Notes under the pieces: generated by a model | What the model was told of the DNA's origin: nothing | Databases searched by the model: none | The model's input: the letters and a program-made list of their open reading frames with translations, nothing else | Part shown: one piece after another, positions 23,015 through 35,500 of the stretch | How the letters are laid out: each line of letters starts with the position of its first letter | Numbering within the stretch: the first letter of the stretch is position 1 | Made by a program: the position numbers and the translations under genes | Source of the DNA: Ceratobasidium sp. AG-K | Taxonomy: Eukaryota; Basidiomycota; Agaricomycetes; Cantharellales; Ceratobasidiaceae | Direction: 5' to 3' | Assembly: GCA_037039685.1 (NCBI GenBank) | Contig: JAWNGF010000001.1 | Span: forward strand, 2,046,001 to 2,110,000 | Length of the DNA stretch: 64,000 bases

Positions 23015-24445
23015 ATGCCAGCGCTGTACTCTGATTTGCCTGAAGGAATGAGCATTAAAGACCGCGCTCGTCGACACTCACAAACGGGACCTCATCCTCG
23101 AGACCTCAACGTCAACCTCTCGCGAAAGCGTTCGCAATCAATGGAACAATTCAATCGTAATCCCCGTGTTGTCAAAGCCGCCCGTGCCGAGGAGCAGACT
23201 GTTGTTGAGTCCGATTCCAGTTCTGCGGATGAAGACGAGGTTGTGTTCACTGGAGCCGACGACGACGCTATGGACACATCGGGAGACCGCCCAACGCGAC
23301 CTCTTCCAACCGCAAAGAGGCGGGTTATTCCGACGAATCCGACGATGGTGCCTGTACAGCCAACTGTTCCACGCAACCCTGTTCAAAAAGCGGCCGCCCG
23401 AAGATTGATCGTGGTTCTCGAGCAGGCCTGTCTAGAGGCCTACAAGGTTTCTTCTGGCTCGGCTTCACGCGGAGGTCCGGGAAGGGATGGCAAGGACGCA
23501 AAGTATGCACTCTTGAACTGCGACGACCATCAAGGAATCCTTGCAAAGACTGGTAGAGATATTGCTGATGCTCGGCCCGATATCACTCATCAGGTACGCT
23601 TTCTAATGCACTGCGATCCTGTTGAACCATTATGCTGATCCTATTCTAGTGTCTTCTCACCTTGCTTGACTCGCCGCTCAACAAGGCAGGCAGGCTGCAA
23701 GTATATGTACATACCGCAAAGGGTGTATTGATCGAGATTAACCCACACGTGCGCATACCACGCACGTTTAAACGTTTCTCTGGGCTGATGGGTAAGCTCG
23801 CTGCAATGGTCATGTGGGTTTGCCTTACGTCTATCTAGTTCAACTGTTACACCGGTTGAGCATTCGCGGAGTGAATGGTTCGGAAAAGCTCTTGAAAGTC
23901 ATCAAGGTATGATCTACGGCGTGTATCTGGCTCGTTTGCTCACTGCTACCCCTCAGAATCCAGTTACAGACCATTTCCCCGCCAACACGCACAAGATCAG
24001 TGAGTCTACGAGTTGTAGTGTGACGTTATTGTTGACGGCCGATTGTTACAGCATTGTCCGGTGATGCCCAAACCGTAAAACTCACCAAGTACCTGCCTAC
24101 GTTACCGGAGACACACTCCATCGCTGTATTTGTCGGTGCGATGGCTCGAGGGTATGTATAAATGTCTCGGTCCATTGATAACTGAGTTAACGTGACGCTT
24201 GCAGGAAGGATGACTTTGCTGATGGGGTTGTGGACGAAAAGATATCTATCAGTGAATACGCGCTATCCGCATCAGTAAGTGTTGTCAGAACCTTCGAGAG
24301 TTTATTCAGCGACTTATGGGCTTTACACACTTGTAGGTTGCGTGCGGTAAAGTGAGTGGTATATGAAGTTGACTTGTGATGCTGGGCTAACTTATTTGCT
24401 GTCCAGTTCTGCTGTGCGTTGGAGGATCTGTGGGACATTGTATAA
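23015..24445 (+). CDS. NEP1: 18S rRNA pseudouridine N1-methyltransferase Nep1/Emg1
   Basis: SPOUT-class methyltransferase of small-subunit ribosome biogenesis; in yeast it methylates the hypermodified pseudouridine of 18S helix 35. The catalytic domain opens [17 protein letters not shown], then [14 protein letters not shown] and RPDITHQ. Across an intron come [40 protein letters not shown] and [20 protein letters not shown]. It ends [29 protein letters not shown] and stop, as in yeast and animal homologues. The SPOUT knot region is therefore complete. About 110 N-terminal residues are extra: basic and then acidic ([10 protein letters not shown]), as in other basidiomycetes. The ATG at 23015 was taken because the frame upstream has only a TTG. 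Six or so short introns. Confidence 0.94.
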
Positions 24446-24703
24446 TATAGTTAAATTCTGTGATGCTTTATTGAATTGTTTGTATAGCTGCAGCTACGAG
24501 CGCGCTTGTATCCATTTTTGTCTGACATCTTAATTTTGGCCTGTGGAGACGTGACGTGCATCATTTGTTTGTTCCAGGGGGCAGGGCTCGCCACCGCTCT
24601 GTACCTCAATTGACTGATTCCAACGACCACCTAAGCTCCACCTTATCGACCGTTTGTTGTCCTCAACGAACTCGACTTGTATCTTTAATTAAATCACGCA
24701 AAC

Positions 24704-25788
24704 ATGCCCCCAGCTGCTCCCCCCAAGTAAGGCGATCGATCTTTTCCCATTCGCGCTTCATCAACCGTTGACCAAACGCGTTTTTAGAGACCCGCTTGCC
24801 GGCCGTGTTGGACACCTCACACCCGAGCAGGAGCATATCCTCGGAAAATTCAAGACGGAGCTCCAGAACGAGGAATTTTTCTTCCCTGAGCGTCATGATG
24901 ACCCCACTCTATTGCGGTTCCTGCGTGCGCGCAAGTTTGATCTCGTCAAATCCAAGGAGATGATTATTGCTTGTGAGAAGTGGCGAAAGGAGTTTGGAGT
25001 CGATGAGATCATCAAGTTCGTCTGCTGGTCTTAATTCTGAGCGGTGTGCTAATTTGCGCGTAGGACCTTTGACTTTAAGGAGAAAGCCGAGGTAGACAAG
25101 TTTTACCCTCAATACTACCACAAGATGGACAAGGTGAGTTGGCGCACTGGAGGTATGATTCGGCGTGTTAACCGGACCTCAGGATGGCCGTCCTGTTTAC
25201 ATCGAGCGACTGGGCAAGGTCGACTTTACCGCTCTCAACAAAGTCACTTCAGAAGATCGACTACTCAAGTATCTTGTCTGGCAATACGAAAAATTCCTGT
25301 ACGAGCGACTCCCCGCGACCTCCGCTGCGGTCGGCCATCCTGTCGAGACTTCTTGCACCATCCTCGATCTGAAAGGTGTTGGAATCAGCAGCTTTTACCA
25401 GGTCAAGGACTACGTTGGCAAGGCGTCCAAGATCGGGCAAGACTACTACCCTGAATGCATGGGGAAATTCTATATTATCAACGCACCTTTTATGTTTTCG
25501 ACAGTCTGGAATTTTGTCAAGCCATGGCTCGACGAGGTTACTGTTGCGAAGATTTCGATTCTAGGTAGCGGTTATAAGGATTCCCTGCTAGAGCAGATTC
25601 CGGCGGAGAATCTACCTGCGGACTTGGGTGGGGCTTGCCAATGTCCGGGTGGGTGCTCGTTGTCCGATGCGGGTCCATGGAACGACCCAAAGTTTAAGGA
25701 CTTGGCCAAGTCGAAGGTTAATGAACCGACCGCTACTACAACGGCTGCGCCCGCTACCGCTGCTACTGAGCCCACACCGGACACATAG
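24704..25788 (+). CDS. SEC14: Sec14-type phosphatidylinositol/phosphatidylcholine transfer protein
   Basis: Cytosolic lipid-transfer protein that supports Golgi phosphoinositide signalling. The first exon is MPPAAPPK, and the frame resumes after a short intron as [18 protein letters not shown]. The CRAL-TRIO N-terminal helices show [20 protein letters not shown]. The lipid-binding domain has [20 protein letters not shown], then [40 protein letters not shown] and [36 protein letters not shown] is the usual gate-region end. A Thr/Ala/Pro tail of about 25 residues follows. The length (about 310 aa) is normal for Sec14. The start is supported by the very short first exon, which is common in fungal SEC14 genes. 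Confidence 0.92.
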
Positions 25789-26119
25789 GTGGGTTTCTAT
25801 GCATCAAAACGCGTCGAGTCCTCATCGCTGAAGCAATCTAGATGCCCTTTGCCTTGTAGTCTGCATGTTTACTAGACTATCGGACTACCTACGAGCCCAG
25901 CTCATACTCTCTGTGTATTCATGTCGATAATGTGAAAATTTGTCTTGTTAATGCCTGTCTGTGCTTCCATGAGGCCGCTTGCGGTTGCGGTGTTTGGCGT
26001 GATTTACCAGTTGCTGCATTCATTAGCCTTAGGTAACACACCTAATTAGTCACGGGACGCGTAAGACGCGTACTCCCCGCCATCACATCTCTCCGAAACT
26101 CGTTAGTTTGTCCTTCAAG
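25789..26119. other. Intergenic between SEC14 and RPN10
   Basis: About 330 bp with the SEC14 3' UTR and the RPN10 promoter. It contains GACGCGTAAGACGCG at about 26056-26070, a pair of ACGCG boxes (MluI-cell-cycle-box-like); whether they are functional is unknown. Confidence 0.4.
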
Positions 26120-27367
26120 ATGTTGGAAGCGACTATCTTGCTGTAGGCCTAGAGCTCTCTTGTCTTAATGTTTGACTTACCCATTCCCATTCAAGGATCG
26201 ACAATTCTGAATACATGCGGAATGGCGACTACCAGCCATCACGCTTTGGCGCACAAGCAGACGCAGTAAACGTCGTATTCACTTCCAAGACGGATGCCAA
26301 TCCGGAAAGCACGGTGGGACTTATGACTTTGGCTGGCAAAGCGTGAGTGCGTTGTGTCCTACTTTGCGTCGAGCTCATCAATTATCCCTAGTCCTGAAGT
26401 CCTTGTTACTCCCACCACAAACCATGGAAAGATTCTGTCAGCCCTACATAGCACCAAAATCAGCGGCGCCGTCGATCTTGCAACTGGCCTCAACGTAGCT
26501 CAGCTAGCACTCAAGCATAGACAAAACAAGAACCAACGACAACGCATTATAGTATTCTTGGGCTCCCCTCTCGAGGCCGACGAAAAGAGTCTGGTAAGGC
26601 TAGCGAAGAAACTCAAGAAGAACAATGTCGCGGTAGATGTCGTGTCCTTTGGAGAGGAAGATTCAAACGACGCATTGCTGAGGACGTTTATTGATACTCT
26701 AAACTCTTCGGATAACAGGTAGGCACTTCAATCTGTGATTGGCAGTAATTCATTGCAAAAACCATAGCCACCTATTAAGTATCCCTTCGGGCGCCAACGT
26801 CCTGTTATCGGATGCGATACTATCATCTCCTATTCTTGCGGGAGAGGACGGAATACCTCCCGGTGGTATGGCTAGTGGAGAGGCTGGTGGGAGCAACCAG
26901 TTTGAATTTGGAGTCGACCCCAGTTTGGATCCTGAGCTTGCGATGGTACGTTGGTCTTTGATGTTGGGCTACTTGCTCAGCTGAACCTCTGGTAGGCACT
27001 ACGTATCTCTATGGAGGAGGAACGAGCCCGTCAAGCAGCGACTGGTTCTGCTGCGCCATCCCTCCCACAAGTTCCAGAGTCAGTTGAACCCGGAACAAGC
27101 ACAACGCGTGGCGCTGCGGGAGCCGCCGCGGTAGGAGCTGCAGCAGGTACAGGTGTGGAGAACATCCCTTCAATGGAGGAGGACGAGGATGATGCGTTAC
27201 TGGCACAGGCAATTGCCTTGTCCAGAGAGGACGAAGGCGACGTTGAGATGGAAGGCGGCGATGGGGGCGCAGACGAGATGGACGAGGAGCTCAGTGAGGA
27301 GGAAGAAATTGCGCGCGCGATTGAGATGAGCATGAAGGAAGAGGAGGAACAATCCAAGGGGAACTAG
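26120..27367 (+). CDS. RPN10: 26S proteasome ubiquitin receptor Rpn10 (PSMD4)
   Basis: Subunit of the 19S regulatory particle that binds polyubiquitin. Exon 1 encodes MLEATILL, joining after an intron to [17 protein letters not shown], the start of the vWA domain. [45 protein letters not shown] and [10 protein letters not shown] follow. Two ubiquitin-interacting motifs are visible: [16 protein letters not shown] and [16 protein letters not shown]. Between the vWA domain and the UIMs lies an Ala/Gly-rich linker (about 27100-27160). The protein ends SKGN, stop at 27365-27367. Length (about 350 aa) and the two UIMs match animal and basidiomycete Rpn10; budding yeast has only one UIM. Five short introns. 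Confidence 0.92.
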
Positions 27368-27516
27368 AGTTGTATTTGTATTGATAATCGAGTCTATCGC
27401 GCCTAAGGATATTTGTTTGCCTTAAACGCTCCCCGATCAGCCCCGGCGTTCAGATTAGGCACGTGACCGGATACGGATCAGAGGCCGTTGACTGCAGGGC
27501 CTGGTTCGCTTTGAAG

Positions 27517-28902
27517 ATGGAGCGTTCAAACGTCAATAGGCCAAAGCCAACCAATACTCCCTCGACGAACAATCTAAAAGACATGGCTGTTTCCGAACAC
27601 GCGTCCTCGCAAACGTCCCCCGCGTCCCTTCCCCCAAATGTCGTGACGTTGCCTCAGACCGCGCAGCTCGAGGCCTTGTACACAATTATTCGTAACAAGG
27701 ACACCTCTAGGTATTAGCTAGTCATATTTGAACAAGTTTATTAAAGCTTATTGCCTCCTAGAGGCGATTTTATCTTTTATACTGATCGTATCATTCGACT
27801 ATTGGTCGAAGAAGGTAGGCAGACGACCAATTATTCGATGACTTTGGTACTAAGTCCGGCCATTTTGAAGGTCTCAACCATTTGCCCGTTATTCCCAAGA
27901 CCGTTGAGACTCCTACTGGTGGGTTTCTGTTATCATATTCTATAAAACGCTTAACGAAACGGAATTCCGTGTTAGGGGAGACTTATGAAGGAGTCGGATT
28001 TGAGGGTCGTATTTGCGGTGTTTCCATCTTGCGAGCTGGCGAGGTAAGTATCTGAACCCCCTGAAAAATCATTGCGCGAATAATCCTTGTGCAGGCCATG
28101 GAAGCAGGACTGCGCGAAGTGTGTCGTAGCGTACGAATTGGTAAAATATTGATTCAACGGGTATGTGTCAAATTTCGCAAGGTCGGAGTAGGCTTAGCTG
28201 ACGAGGACGGCCAGGATGAAGAAACCGCAAAAGCCAAGCTCTTTTACTCAAAGGCACAGCTTTACCACGCAATGTGGCTGTCATACCTTCACTAACTAAT
28301 TCTATTAGCTCCCTGAGGACATCGCAAACCGTTACGTATTACTCCTTGACCCCATGCTTGGTGAGTGTTTTCAACTTTTGTTGCGGTTCAATTCTAATCA
28401 GGGTACAAAGCGACGGGCGGGTCTGCTATCAAAGCCGTTGAAGGTAAGCTGGCTCTATGTATGCGCATGCAAAACAAGTATTTAAGCCAGACTTCAAGTA
28501 CTTATGGAGGCCGGTGTTCCGGAAGAAAGGTTAGTGATGTTCTTCAATTTACGTACAATTTTTGACCTCCGAAAATAGGATTATGTTCTTGAACCTGGTA
28601 TGCAAACCGCGTACCCCGAGTGAAAAATATTAAGCGATATCCATTTAGATTGCCTCGCCCGAAGGTATTAGAACATTTTGCGGGCGGTACCCTGCGTTGC
28701 GCATGGCAAGTGCCAGTCTTGATTCGTAAGGCGAATCATAGCTTATGGGTCCATATCTAGATCACCGGCTGGATCGACAAAGGGTTGAATGAGAAAGCTT
28801 ACATTATCCCCGGATTGGGTGACTTTGGTGAGCGAAGGTAAGTAGAAGTGCCTTGAATAACAATCCCAGTGGACTTAGGATTTGTTTAGATACACGTGCT
28901 AA
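27517..28902 (+). CDS. FUR1: Uracil phosphoribosyltransferase
   Basis: Pyrimidine salvage enzyme: uracil plus PRPP gives UMP and pyrophosphate. It is the usual activating enzyme for 5-fluorouracil in fungi. The frame reads PQTAQLEALYTIIRNKDTSR, then FIFYTDRIIRLLVEE across an intron, FEGRICGVSILRAGE, and AMEAGLREVCRSVRIGKILI. The PRPP loop is LLDPMLATGGSAIKAVE, obtained by splicing at an AAAG acceptor near 28404. RIMFLNLIASPEG and ITGWIDKGLNEKAYIIPGLG close the protein with GDFGERRYTC and stop at 28900-28902. The gene is intron-dense (about nine). The start is uncertain: ATG 27517 and ATG 27583 are both possible; the longer form is listed. Confidence 0.9.
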
Positions 28903-29112
28903 CAGGACAAGCCGCCCGAAAGTGTTGCTATACAAAGTTTGGTCTTGATTTCCGCAATGTCCATGTATCATGTAAGGTTATAAAAGCTAGCCGTGAGCAT
29001 TTTGTTCCGGTGCCTCCCAACACAACGTGCTGCAGTCATCTCAATGCAATTGATTCAAGTTAGGGGATACATGGCGTTCTCCGGCCCATGGAAGATTGAA
29101 AAGACTATGAGT

Positions 29113-30600
29113 TCACGAGTGCCCGAAGATGGCTTGTGGAGCATATGGCTCCTCAAGGTACTTTATATCCTCCTCCTCTAGTTTAATGTCGACCGCGGCT
29201 GGATTGTAATCAGGCAAACATGGTTAGGCGGCTGCTGGCGATTGGATTGATCCTGACTCACCAACCAGCTCTTCTAGGTTTTTGAGGTTTGTTGTACCAA
29301 CGATAGGGGCGCTGACCTGATCTTTGGACATGCACCATGCGAGTGCGACTTGCGCCATGGTCAAGTTCTTCTTCTTTGCTAGTTCCTCGACGCTATTTAT
29401 ATTGGGGTTAGCACTACTGGGGGTCGTTTAGCGCCTCATTTCCTACCGCCGGACTATCTCGCTATTTCCTTCGTGTGCCTTGGAATATCCGCCTATCATC
29501 CTACAAGGACCGGTTAGAGCATTAAACTCCGTGGAAGGGGTTTAGTACCTGTCTGTTTCTCCTCGTTTTGTCTGTTGGTCCAGCGGACGTGTCAAGAACC
29601 CTCGAGCGAGCGGTGACCACGGAATTGATCCTACGCCGAACATCTATTTATAACGGATCGAGGTATATCTCGAAACCAATTATGACCACCCACTCACCTT
29701 CAGTGTTGGCATCATTTCTCGCTCCTCCTCCCGATATACTAGACTGTAATGATTTTGCATCGAGATAAATGGTGTCAGGTTATTGGCGATTGCATAGTTT
29801 TGCATCGCCTGGAACTGGTAAGCGTAGCAACTCGACATCCCGATGTAACGAGCATAACCGGCTTTGACCACATCATGCAAGGCTTGCATTGTTTCGGCAA
29901 TCGGCGTATTATGGTCGAAGCGATGACATTGTAGAACGTCAACATAGTCTAGCTGAAGGCGCTCTAGGGAGTGTTTGATAGATTCAAATATATGCTAATG
30001 TTTGCATAAACGGTTAGTGCCACGCGATCCATCTATAGAGAGTTGACCATTTACTTTCCGACTCAGACCATTTTCATTGGGATATCCTCCCCCGCCCAAC
30101 AAGATTTCGTCGATTCGATGACCAACATTGAAATAGACCTGGTACGGCTGCTCACACGGTGATGTTGATCTCGTCAATGTCACTACATACCTTCGTCATA
30201 ACAACGATTCCATCACGAGGCAAGTTGAGCTGTTTGATGGCTTTCCCTAGAATGACTTCGGATAGTCCGTTGGAATACACGTTTGCGGTATCAAAGGTTT
30301 GGATGCCCATCTCATATCTAGTTTATGACCATCAGTCGCCGTGTTGCTACCTCCCACTAACACTCCACTCACGCGAGTTTGATGTGTTTAATGCCTTCCT
30401 CCTCGTCCAATACCCATTTTTGCCACTCGGGGGAGCCATAGCTCATCGTACCGAGTATGATCCGTGATACTTTGAGGCCAGATTGGCCAAGACGCACTAG
30501 ATTCAGAGCCACTGGCCTTTAACGACTGTGTACACGAGGAGGAGATGTACGACTTGCCGTATTGCATTTTCTTTGCGGGGCTATTGGTAGTGGTGGACAT
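29113..30600 (-). CDS. Aldo/keto reductase, aryl-alcohol dehydrogenase-like (copy 2)
   Basis: Paralogue of the reductase at 12679-14143, with the same exon layout. It starts MSTTTNSPAKKMQYG, then [20 protein letters not shown]. The tetrad is intact: Asp in TFDTAN, Tyr in VYSNGLSE, Lys in VVMTKV and His in VLQCHRFD. Other blocks are [51 protein letters not shown] and APIVGTTNLKNLEELV. The last exon reads VDIKLEEEDIKYLEEPYAPQ and ends FGHS, stop at 29113-29115. The loop before NENGLSRK differs most from copy 1 (GGGG-rich). All splice joins checked keep frame, so this is a working gene. It converges on FUR1 (about 210 bp between stops). Confidence 0.86.
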
Positions 30601-31332
30601 GCTAGCGCTCGAATTCTTCTGAAGCTAGTGGAGGAGTATCTCATGTAACCTCGTGTAACCTTTAAATATTCGTACTCTGGCGGAGATTACATCCGTCCGA
30701 AGCAACACACGCAAACACTTTGGGTTGACCGACGTCACGATCGGAGAGTTTGGAGCTTCCACATGAGATAGAATGTGGAGGTTCGGGTTCGGTGGAGGAT
30801 TGGCTCCGTCAACTATGTGGAGGTTGAGAAGTGGAGGTATGGTTCAGGCGGCCGCCGAAGCAAGACGCTTTATGGCGGAATTGTACTAATCTTAGTACGA
30901 GCTGATTTACGCTGACAGACCGGCAGATTAGTAGGAATGTCATAAATGCAGAAGGGTTCCTAGAGAAACTATAGTGGCATACGTGCTATTTACGTCCAGT
31001 TAGTATTCGTTCAACGGAGTGGATATATGCTGTGTTCATAGTAGTATATCACTGTGTTCTGCTCTAATTCCCCCAGGGGGACTCTAAAGATTGGCTTACG
31101 ATAAATTCAGGGAGTGTTAATTCGTGGGAGCCGAAATTATACACTGTCCAAAACGAATGCGGCATTCCACTCATGAATTCCCTCGATAATCACAACAAAA
31201 CTACATAGCACGAGCTTTGTATACTTGGGATTTGGAAACAAAGCTTCAGTATGCTAAATCAACCTAGTTATCAACACCACGCGGGTAAACTTTAAATCAG
31301 CAGAGACCAGTTGTGCGTCGGAATGATAGAAT
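30601..31332. other. Intergenic, upstream of aldo/keto reductase 2
   Basis: About 730 bp. The first 300 bp hold several near-repeats of GTGGAGGTT/GTGGAGGT (for example around 30774, 30822 and 30832). The same words occur upstream of aldo/keto reductase 1 (14269-14300, GTGGAGGTGGAGGTTGATGG). This may be a promoter motif shared by the two paralogues. Nothing coding is seen. Confidence 0.45.
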
Positions 31333-31983
31333 CTAGCGTCTAGTCGTGTGAACCCAACGTAACACTTGGTTTACTCTCTCGTCCAAATCCCTCAGATTAT
31401 CACCCATCTCCTGAAACTTGATTCCGAACCTTTCTAAGTATTTCTTGTAAACGTCGGGGTAGGATGTGGGATCATCCAGGGATCGTACCCCATCGTCCTC
31501 GATCCACTCCTTTACGGGATGTAAAAGCACAAACAATGCTCTTCGGTAGGTAGGTAAGAGTTCTTGGAGCTCGGCACTCTCGGCCAATATCTCTGCGCTG
31601 GTTGACTCGGAAGCTGAAAGGGCTGCATACACGATGGGATCGATGGCGGAGCGGTCACAAAGTAGGAATGCTTGGTTCTGCAGGTGACTCATAGTTTCTG
31701 TTGCATGGCCAGTCCGCGCCTCGATCTCGGCGGTAATCTGCGCATTCATAATCGCTCTCTGCATGTCGATTGTCCCAACATGCTCCCGAGTAAAGGTGGA
31801 GGATTTCATGACTGAACGAGCCACCTCGGTCACATGACGACTTGACGGGAGAGCAAGACGTGCCGCCAAAGCGTGGCACAGAGTGGTCTTTCCGGAGGAA
31901 GAGGGACCAACGATATAAATACCAGTGACGTAGATGGGAATGTGTTCGTGGCTGGCAAGGGGGCGTTGGGTGTCGCTCGACAT
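31333..31983 (-). CDS. P-loop NTPase of the AAA_28/NadR-like type, function unknown
   Basis: A single-exon gene of 216 residues. After about 20 residues comes a beta strand and Walker A loop, YIVGPSSSGKTTLCHALA. ITEVARS-type helix HVTEVARSVMKSSTF and TIDMQRAIMNAQITAEIEA follow. Walker-B-like AFLLCDRSAIDPIVYAAL matches the kinase-like AAA_28 family, in which the Asp-Arg-Ser stretch binds substrate or metal. YRRALFVLLHPVKEWIEDDG and a C-terminal helix pair with RDLDERVNQVLRWV complete the domain. Related fungal proteins are annotated only as AAA-domain or NadR/Ttd14-like ATPases, so the substrate is unknown. The start is the only ATG before the P-loop. It is divergent from the RdRP-helicase gene. 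Confidence 0.75.
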   Translation of the reverse strand: MSSDTQRPLASHEHIPIYVTGIYIVGPSSSGKTTLCHALAARLALPSSRHVTEVARSVMKSSTFTREHVGTIDMQRAIMNAQITAEIEARTGHATETMSHLQNQAFLLCDRSAIDPIVYAALSASESTSAEILAESAELQELLPTYRRALFVLLHPVKEWIEDDGVRSLDDPTSYPDVYKKYLERFGIKFQEMGDNLRDLDERVNQVLRWVHTTRR

Positions 31984-32598
31984 GGCTTTTCTATACTTTT
32001 GCTGGTCCGATAGAAATTCGATTAGTGTTCAATGAGGGATAGTGGGCCGGAATACTTACCAACACTGCAAGCGTGTCCGCCTCTGGTGGAGGGAAACCTC
32101 ATTCTATCCATTTCATCGCCATAGCCACATCATGATCTGACTGTGACAGGCGTGGCTGGTGAGATACTGTCACGCAACGTGACCAACATCATGTGGCTTC
32201 CCTAAGGGAACATGTGCACATACATCTGGTGCCGAATCCACTGGTGCCCTCGATGACTCAACAGAGGTGTTTTGCTCACTTGTAGCATGTGGTTTAGCCC
32301 AGTTGGAGTACGAGTAGGAACTAGTATATGCTCGTTATCCTAGGAGGAGCGACCTGTCTGGGACTCGTAGCGCAGTGTACAAATTCGTAAAGTTATACGC
32401 GTGGAATCTGATCAAACCATATCCGCAATTGCGTCACACATGTACCAGGGAATACTGCTCATTTCCAGATCTTCTACCGCGATTGTGAGTCGGCCGAGTG
32501 GAATTGGACATCAAAGAAGTCCGTCACAACGGTCGCCACTTATCGATTCCATCAGGTGGCTGCAGCTCGCGGCCACGTCTCCCACTAAGCCCCTACCA
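31984..32598. promoter_or_regulatory. Divergent intergenic region upstream of the RdRP-helicase gene
   Basis: About 615 bp between two divergent starts. The frame of the RdRP is open back to 32401, but those extra codons look non-coding and lack family resemblance. No TATA box was recognised. It may contain an upstream exon of the RdRP that I could not identify. Confidence 0.35.
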
Positions 32599-35500
32599 AT
32601 GGCACCCACTGTCATCACTCTACGTTCCCCCTTACTTCCTGAAGATGAATCTTGGGTCTTCGACTTACCCACTCCATTGCTACCAGTACGACGTAACCAA
32701 GGGAAGCTATTGATATTTTCACCAGAAAGCTTAACACTTCAAATGGATGAATTCCCAAGCAACCGAGTTCTTCACCAGGATTCACCTGATGAATTTCTAC
32801 TTGCTTCGTTTGGTGCGCTCCGATTCAAGGATCGGCCACCCTCAGCAGTTGCAGATTACATCCAACGGGTCCTTGAGAAAGGATTCTTCCTTGACGGAAA
32901 GCAGTACAGATTTTACCATCATAGCAACAGCCAGTTGCGAAGTCGGTCTTGCTGGCTAAGGCTAGCAAATACAGACCAAGAACTAGACCGAAGGATTGAA
33001 GGTCTCTGTGATGTGTCGAAAATTAATAACATCGCCAAACGTGAGCCCTGGAAGTGTCATTCGTCTAGGTTGAGCTGCTCAGAACACAGCACAGGGGCAA
33101 AAAGAATCGGACTACTGTTCTCGGGAGCAGAAATTGACTGGAACCTGGACCCAAAGCTTACGAAGGACATCCCAGATATTACGCTGGGGGAAGAGTTGTT
33201 CTCTGACGGTCTGTAATAAAAGCCGATCAGTTACATTAACTGATTCAACTTAATTAGGGTGTGGCTTAATCTCGAGGCGTCTAATGCAGCTTTTGGCAAA
33301 AAAGAAGAAAATAATTCACCGAGGTTGTCGTTACACGCCGTCCGTGGTCCAGATCCGGTAAGTACGAATCTGGGGCGTACTCGCTTCAAGGATATATGCG
33401 CGCTTACATTTAGGCCACGCATATAGGTATCGGGGCTACAAAGTAAGTGGTAAACGCACTTGGAGCGCCACGACGTCGTATTTGTTTCACTAAGACTGTG
33501 ATTGGACTCAATAGGGCGTACTAATGGTTCATCCTCAACTGGACGCTGCTATGTCAAATGCCGAGGGCCCTCCGCCTCATGTTCACTTTCGAGACTCGAT
33601 GCGAAAACTCAAAACAACCTCAGATAATACCTTTTCCGTAGTCGACTACTCCCGGCCTTACCAGTTTGCCCGCCTCAACAACGACATTATTGTGCTTCTT
33701 TCTGCACTAGGCATCACGACAGAAACACTTGTGGCGAAACAGGACGCGTACTTCGACTGGATCAAATCAGCGAATACAGGCACTATGTCCGCTATGAACT
33801 TTCTTGCTGCACTGGGCAAGCATAACATCGCTGAAAGAGTCCTGCTCGATGGACTGGACAATGAAGACGTCCAGAGGCATATTCAGAAGCTTCAGGCGGA
33901 CGAAATAGATGCGTTTCAAAAGCCTGAGACGGGAAGGGACCGCTCAAGAATGCTGCTTCTCGAGTCACGGTTTCTATTCGGTGTATGTGATCCGTACGGA
34001 TTGTTGGAGGAGGGGGAAGTCCATGTTCGAATCATGGAGCCACGGAGAGGCGCGACTACGCTGTCAAATATCGACCTGATGGTGGTTCGGAACCCTTGCC
34101 TCCATCCAGGAGATATACTGAAACTACGGGCTGTACATCATACAAGGTTGGACCATCTTGTGGATTGCATAGTGTTCAGTGGTAAAGGCAAAAGGGCAGC
34201 ACCAGCTATGAGCTCCGGCGGTGATTTAGGTGCGCCTTGGTGGTTTAGTTACCAATGCAATCACTTATTGTGCTCACCGCAGACGGAGATCGATTTACTG
34301 TTGTTTGGGACAAAGACATTGTTCCTCGTAACATCGCCCAGGTATTACCCTGTGAGCGGTTTATTAGACCGGAGCTGACCTACCTATTGCGATAATATAG
34401 TCGTATGATTACCCAGCGCCAAAATCGCAGGTTCACTTACGCATTACGAGGAAAGATTTGGCAACGCACTTTGCAAACTATAATAGGCAAGTCCTTAAAA
34501 TAAGACGTCAGTATCAAGCTCACGGATATTATGCATAGTATGAGTTTGGGTCGAGTTGCTTCATTGCACAACAAATGGGCCCGGACGCTCAAAGGCGCTA
34601 TGAGTCAGGAGTGTCAGGAATTGAATGCACTTCATTCGCAAAGTGTTGATGGCGCCCGGATTCGTATTCCTGATCGCCTTACCAAACCACCTGAAGTGGA
34701 GGAACCTTTCGTTCTGGATGTTCTCGCATCGAAAGCACACGCATTTGCAGGTGCATTTATGGCTGAAACAGTGTCGAACTTCGGAACACTGGACAGAGAT
34801 ACGTCAGATCGATTGCTCAAACGCCTTCTATCCTTGGACAACTCCGCTTTTCCTACCTCAAATGAAGGGGAAATTATCAAGCTGTGTATGCGCTTTGCCG
34901 ACAAACATTCGCTTCCTTTTACCGAATATCTCAACCATGTCGATTTCAGTAGCTTGTCGGCCCAAGAAAAATATGCTATATGCGCTGCCCTCAAGTTGAC
35001 TCCAGAGTCCCACCCTTACGTATGGAACAGGTCCGTATCTTCGTCGTTTGGACTCTCCCAACCTCACCCGAGCCATATATTTGTGTATAGTTTACTGCGT
35101 TCCGATGTGGTTCCGGGGTTCGTTTTAGAGGAGCAGAATTTATCCGGTCCCCTGCCACTGCAACGCTTGTACTCATCAAAGGTGCAAGGGAGACAAGCCT
35201 TTTTTGAATATTTCAGGCGAGCAACAACGGACTTTACTCGGAAGCTCATTATAATCAAGGTTGAAATGCCCAACTAGTGGTGAACCATATTGATTTGTTG
35301 TTATGTAGACAGATGCTCGGTTCGGAGTCGGAATTTTTATTCGAGGGCGACATGAGTGGGATGAAGACATCAAGATCGATAGGGATGTACTCGTTCATGC
35401 ATTCCAGCCATCCGTGGCTACTGGAGGGCAGCTGGCTAAACCGACGAAGCTTGGTTACGTTCTACATGCAAGCGACGGGGTTTTTCAGCTCTTTGAACGT

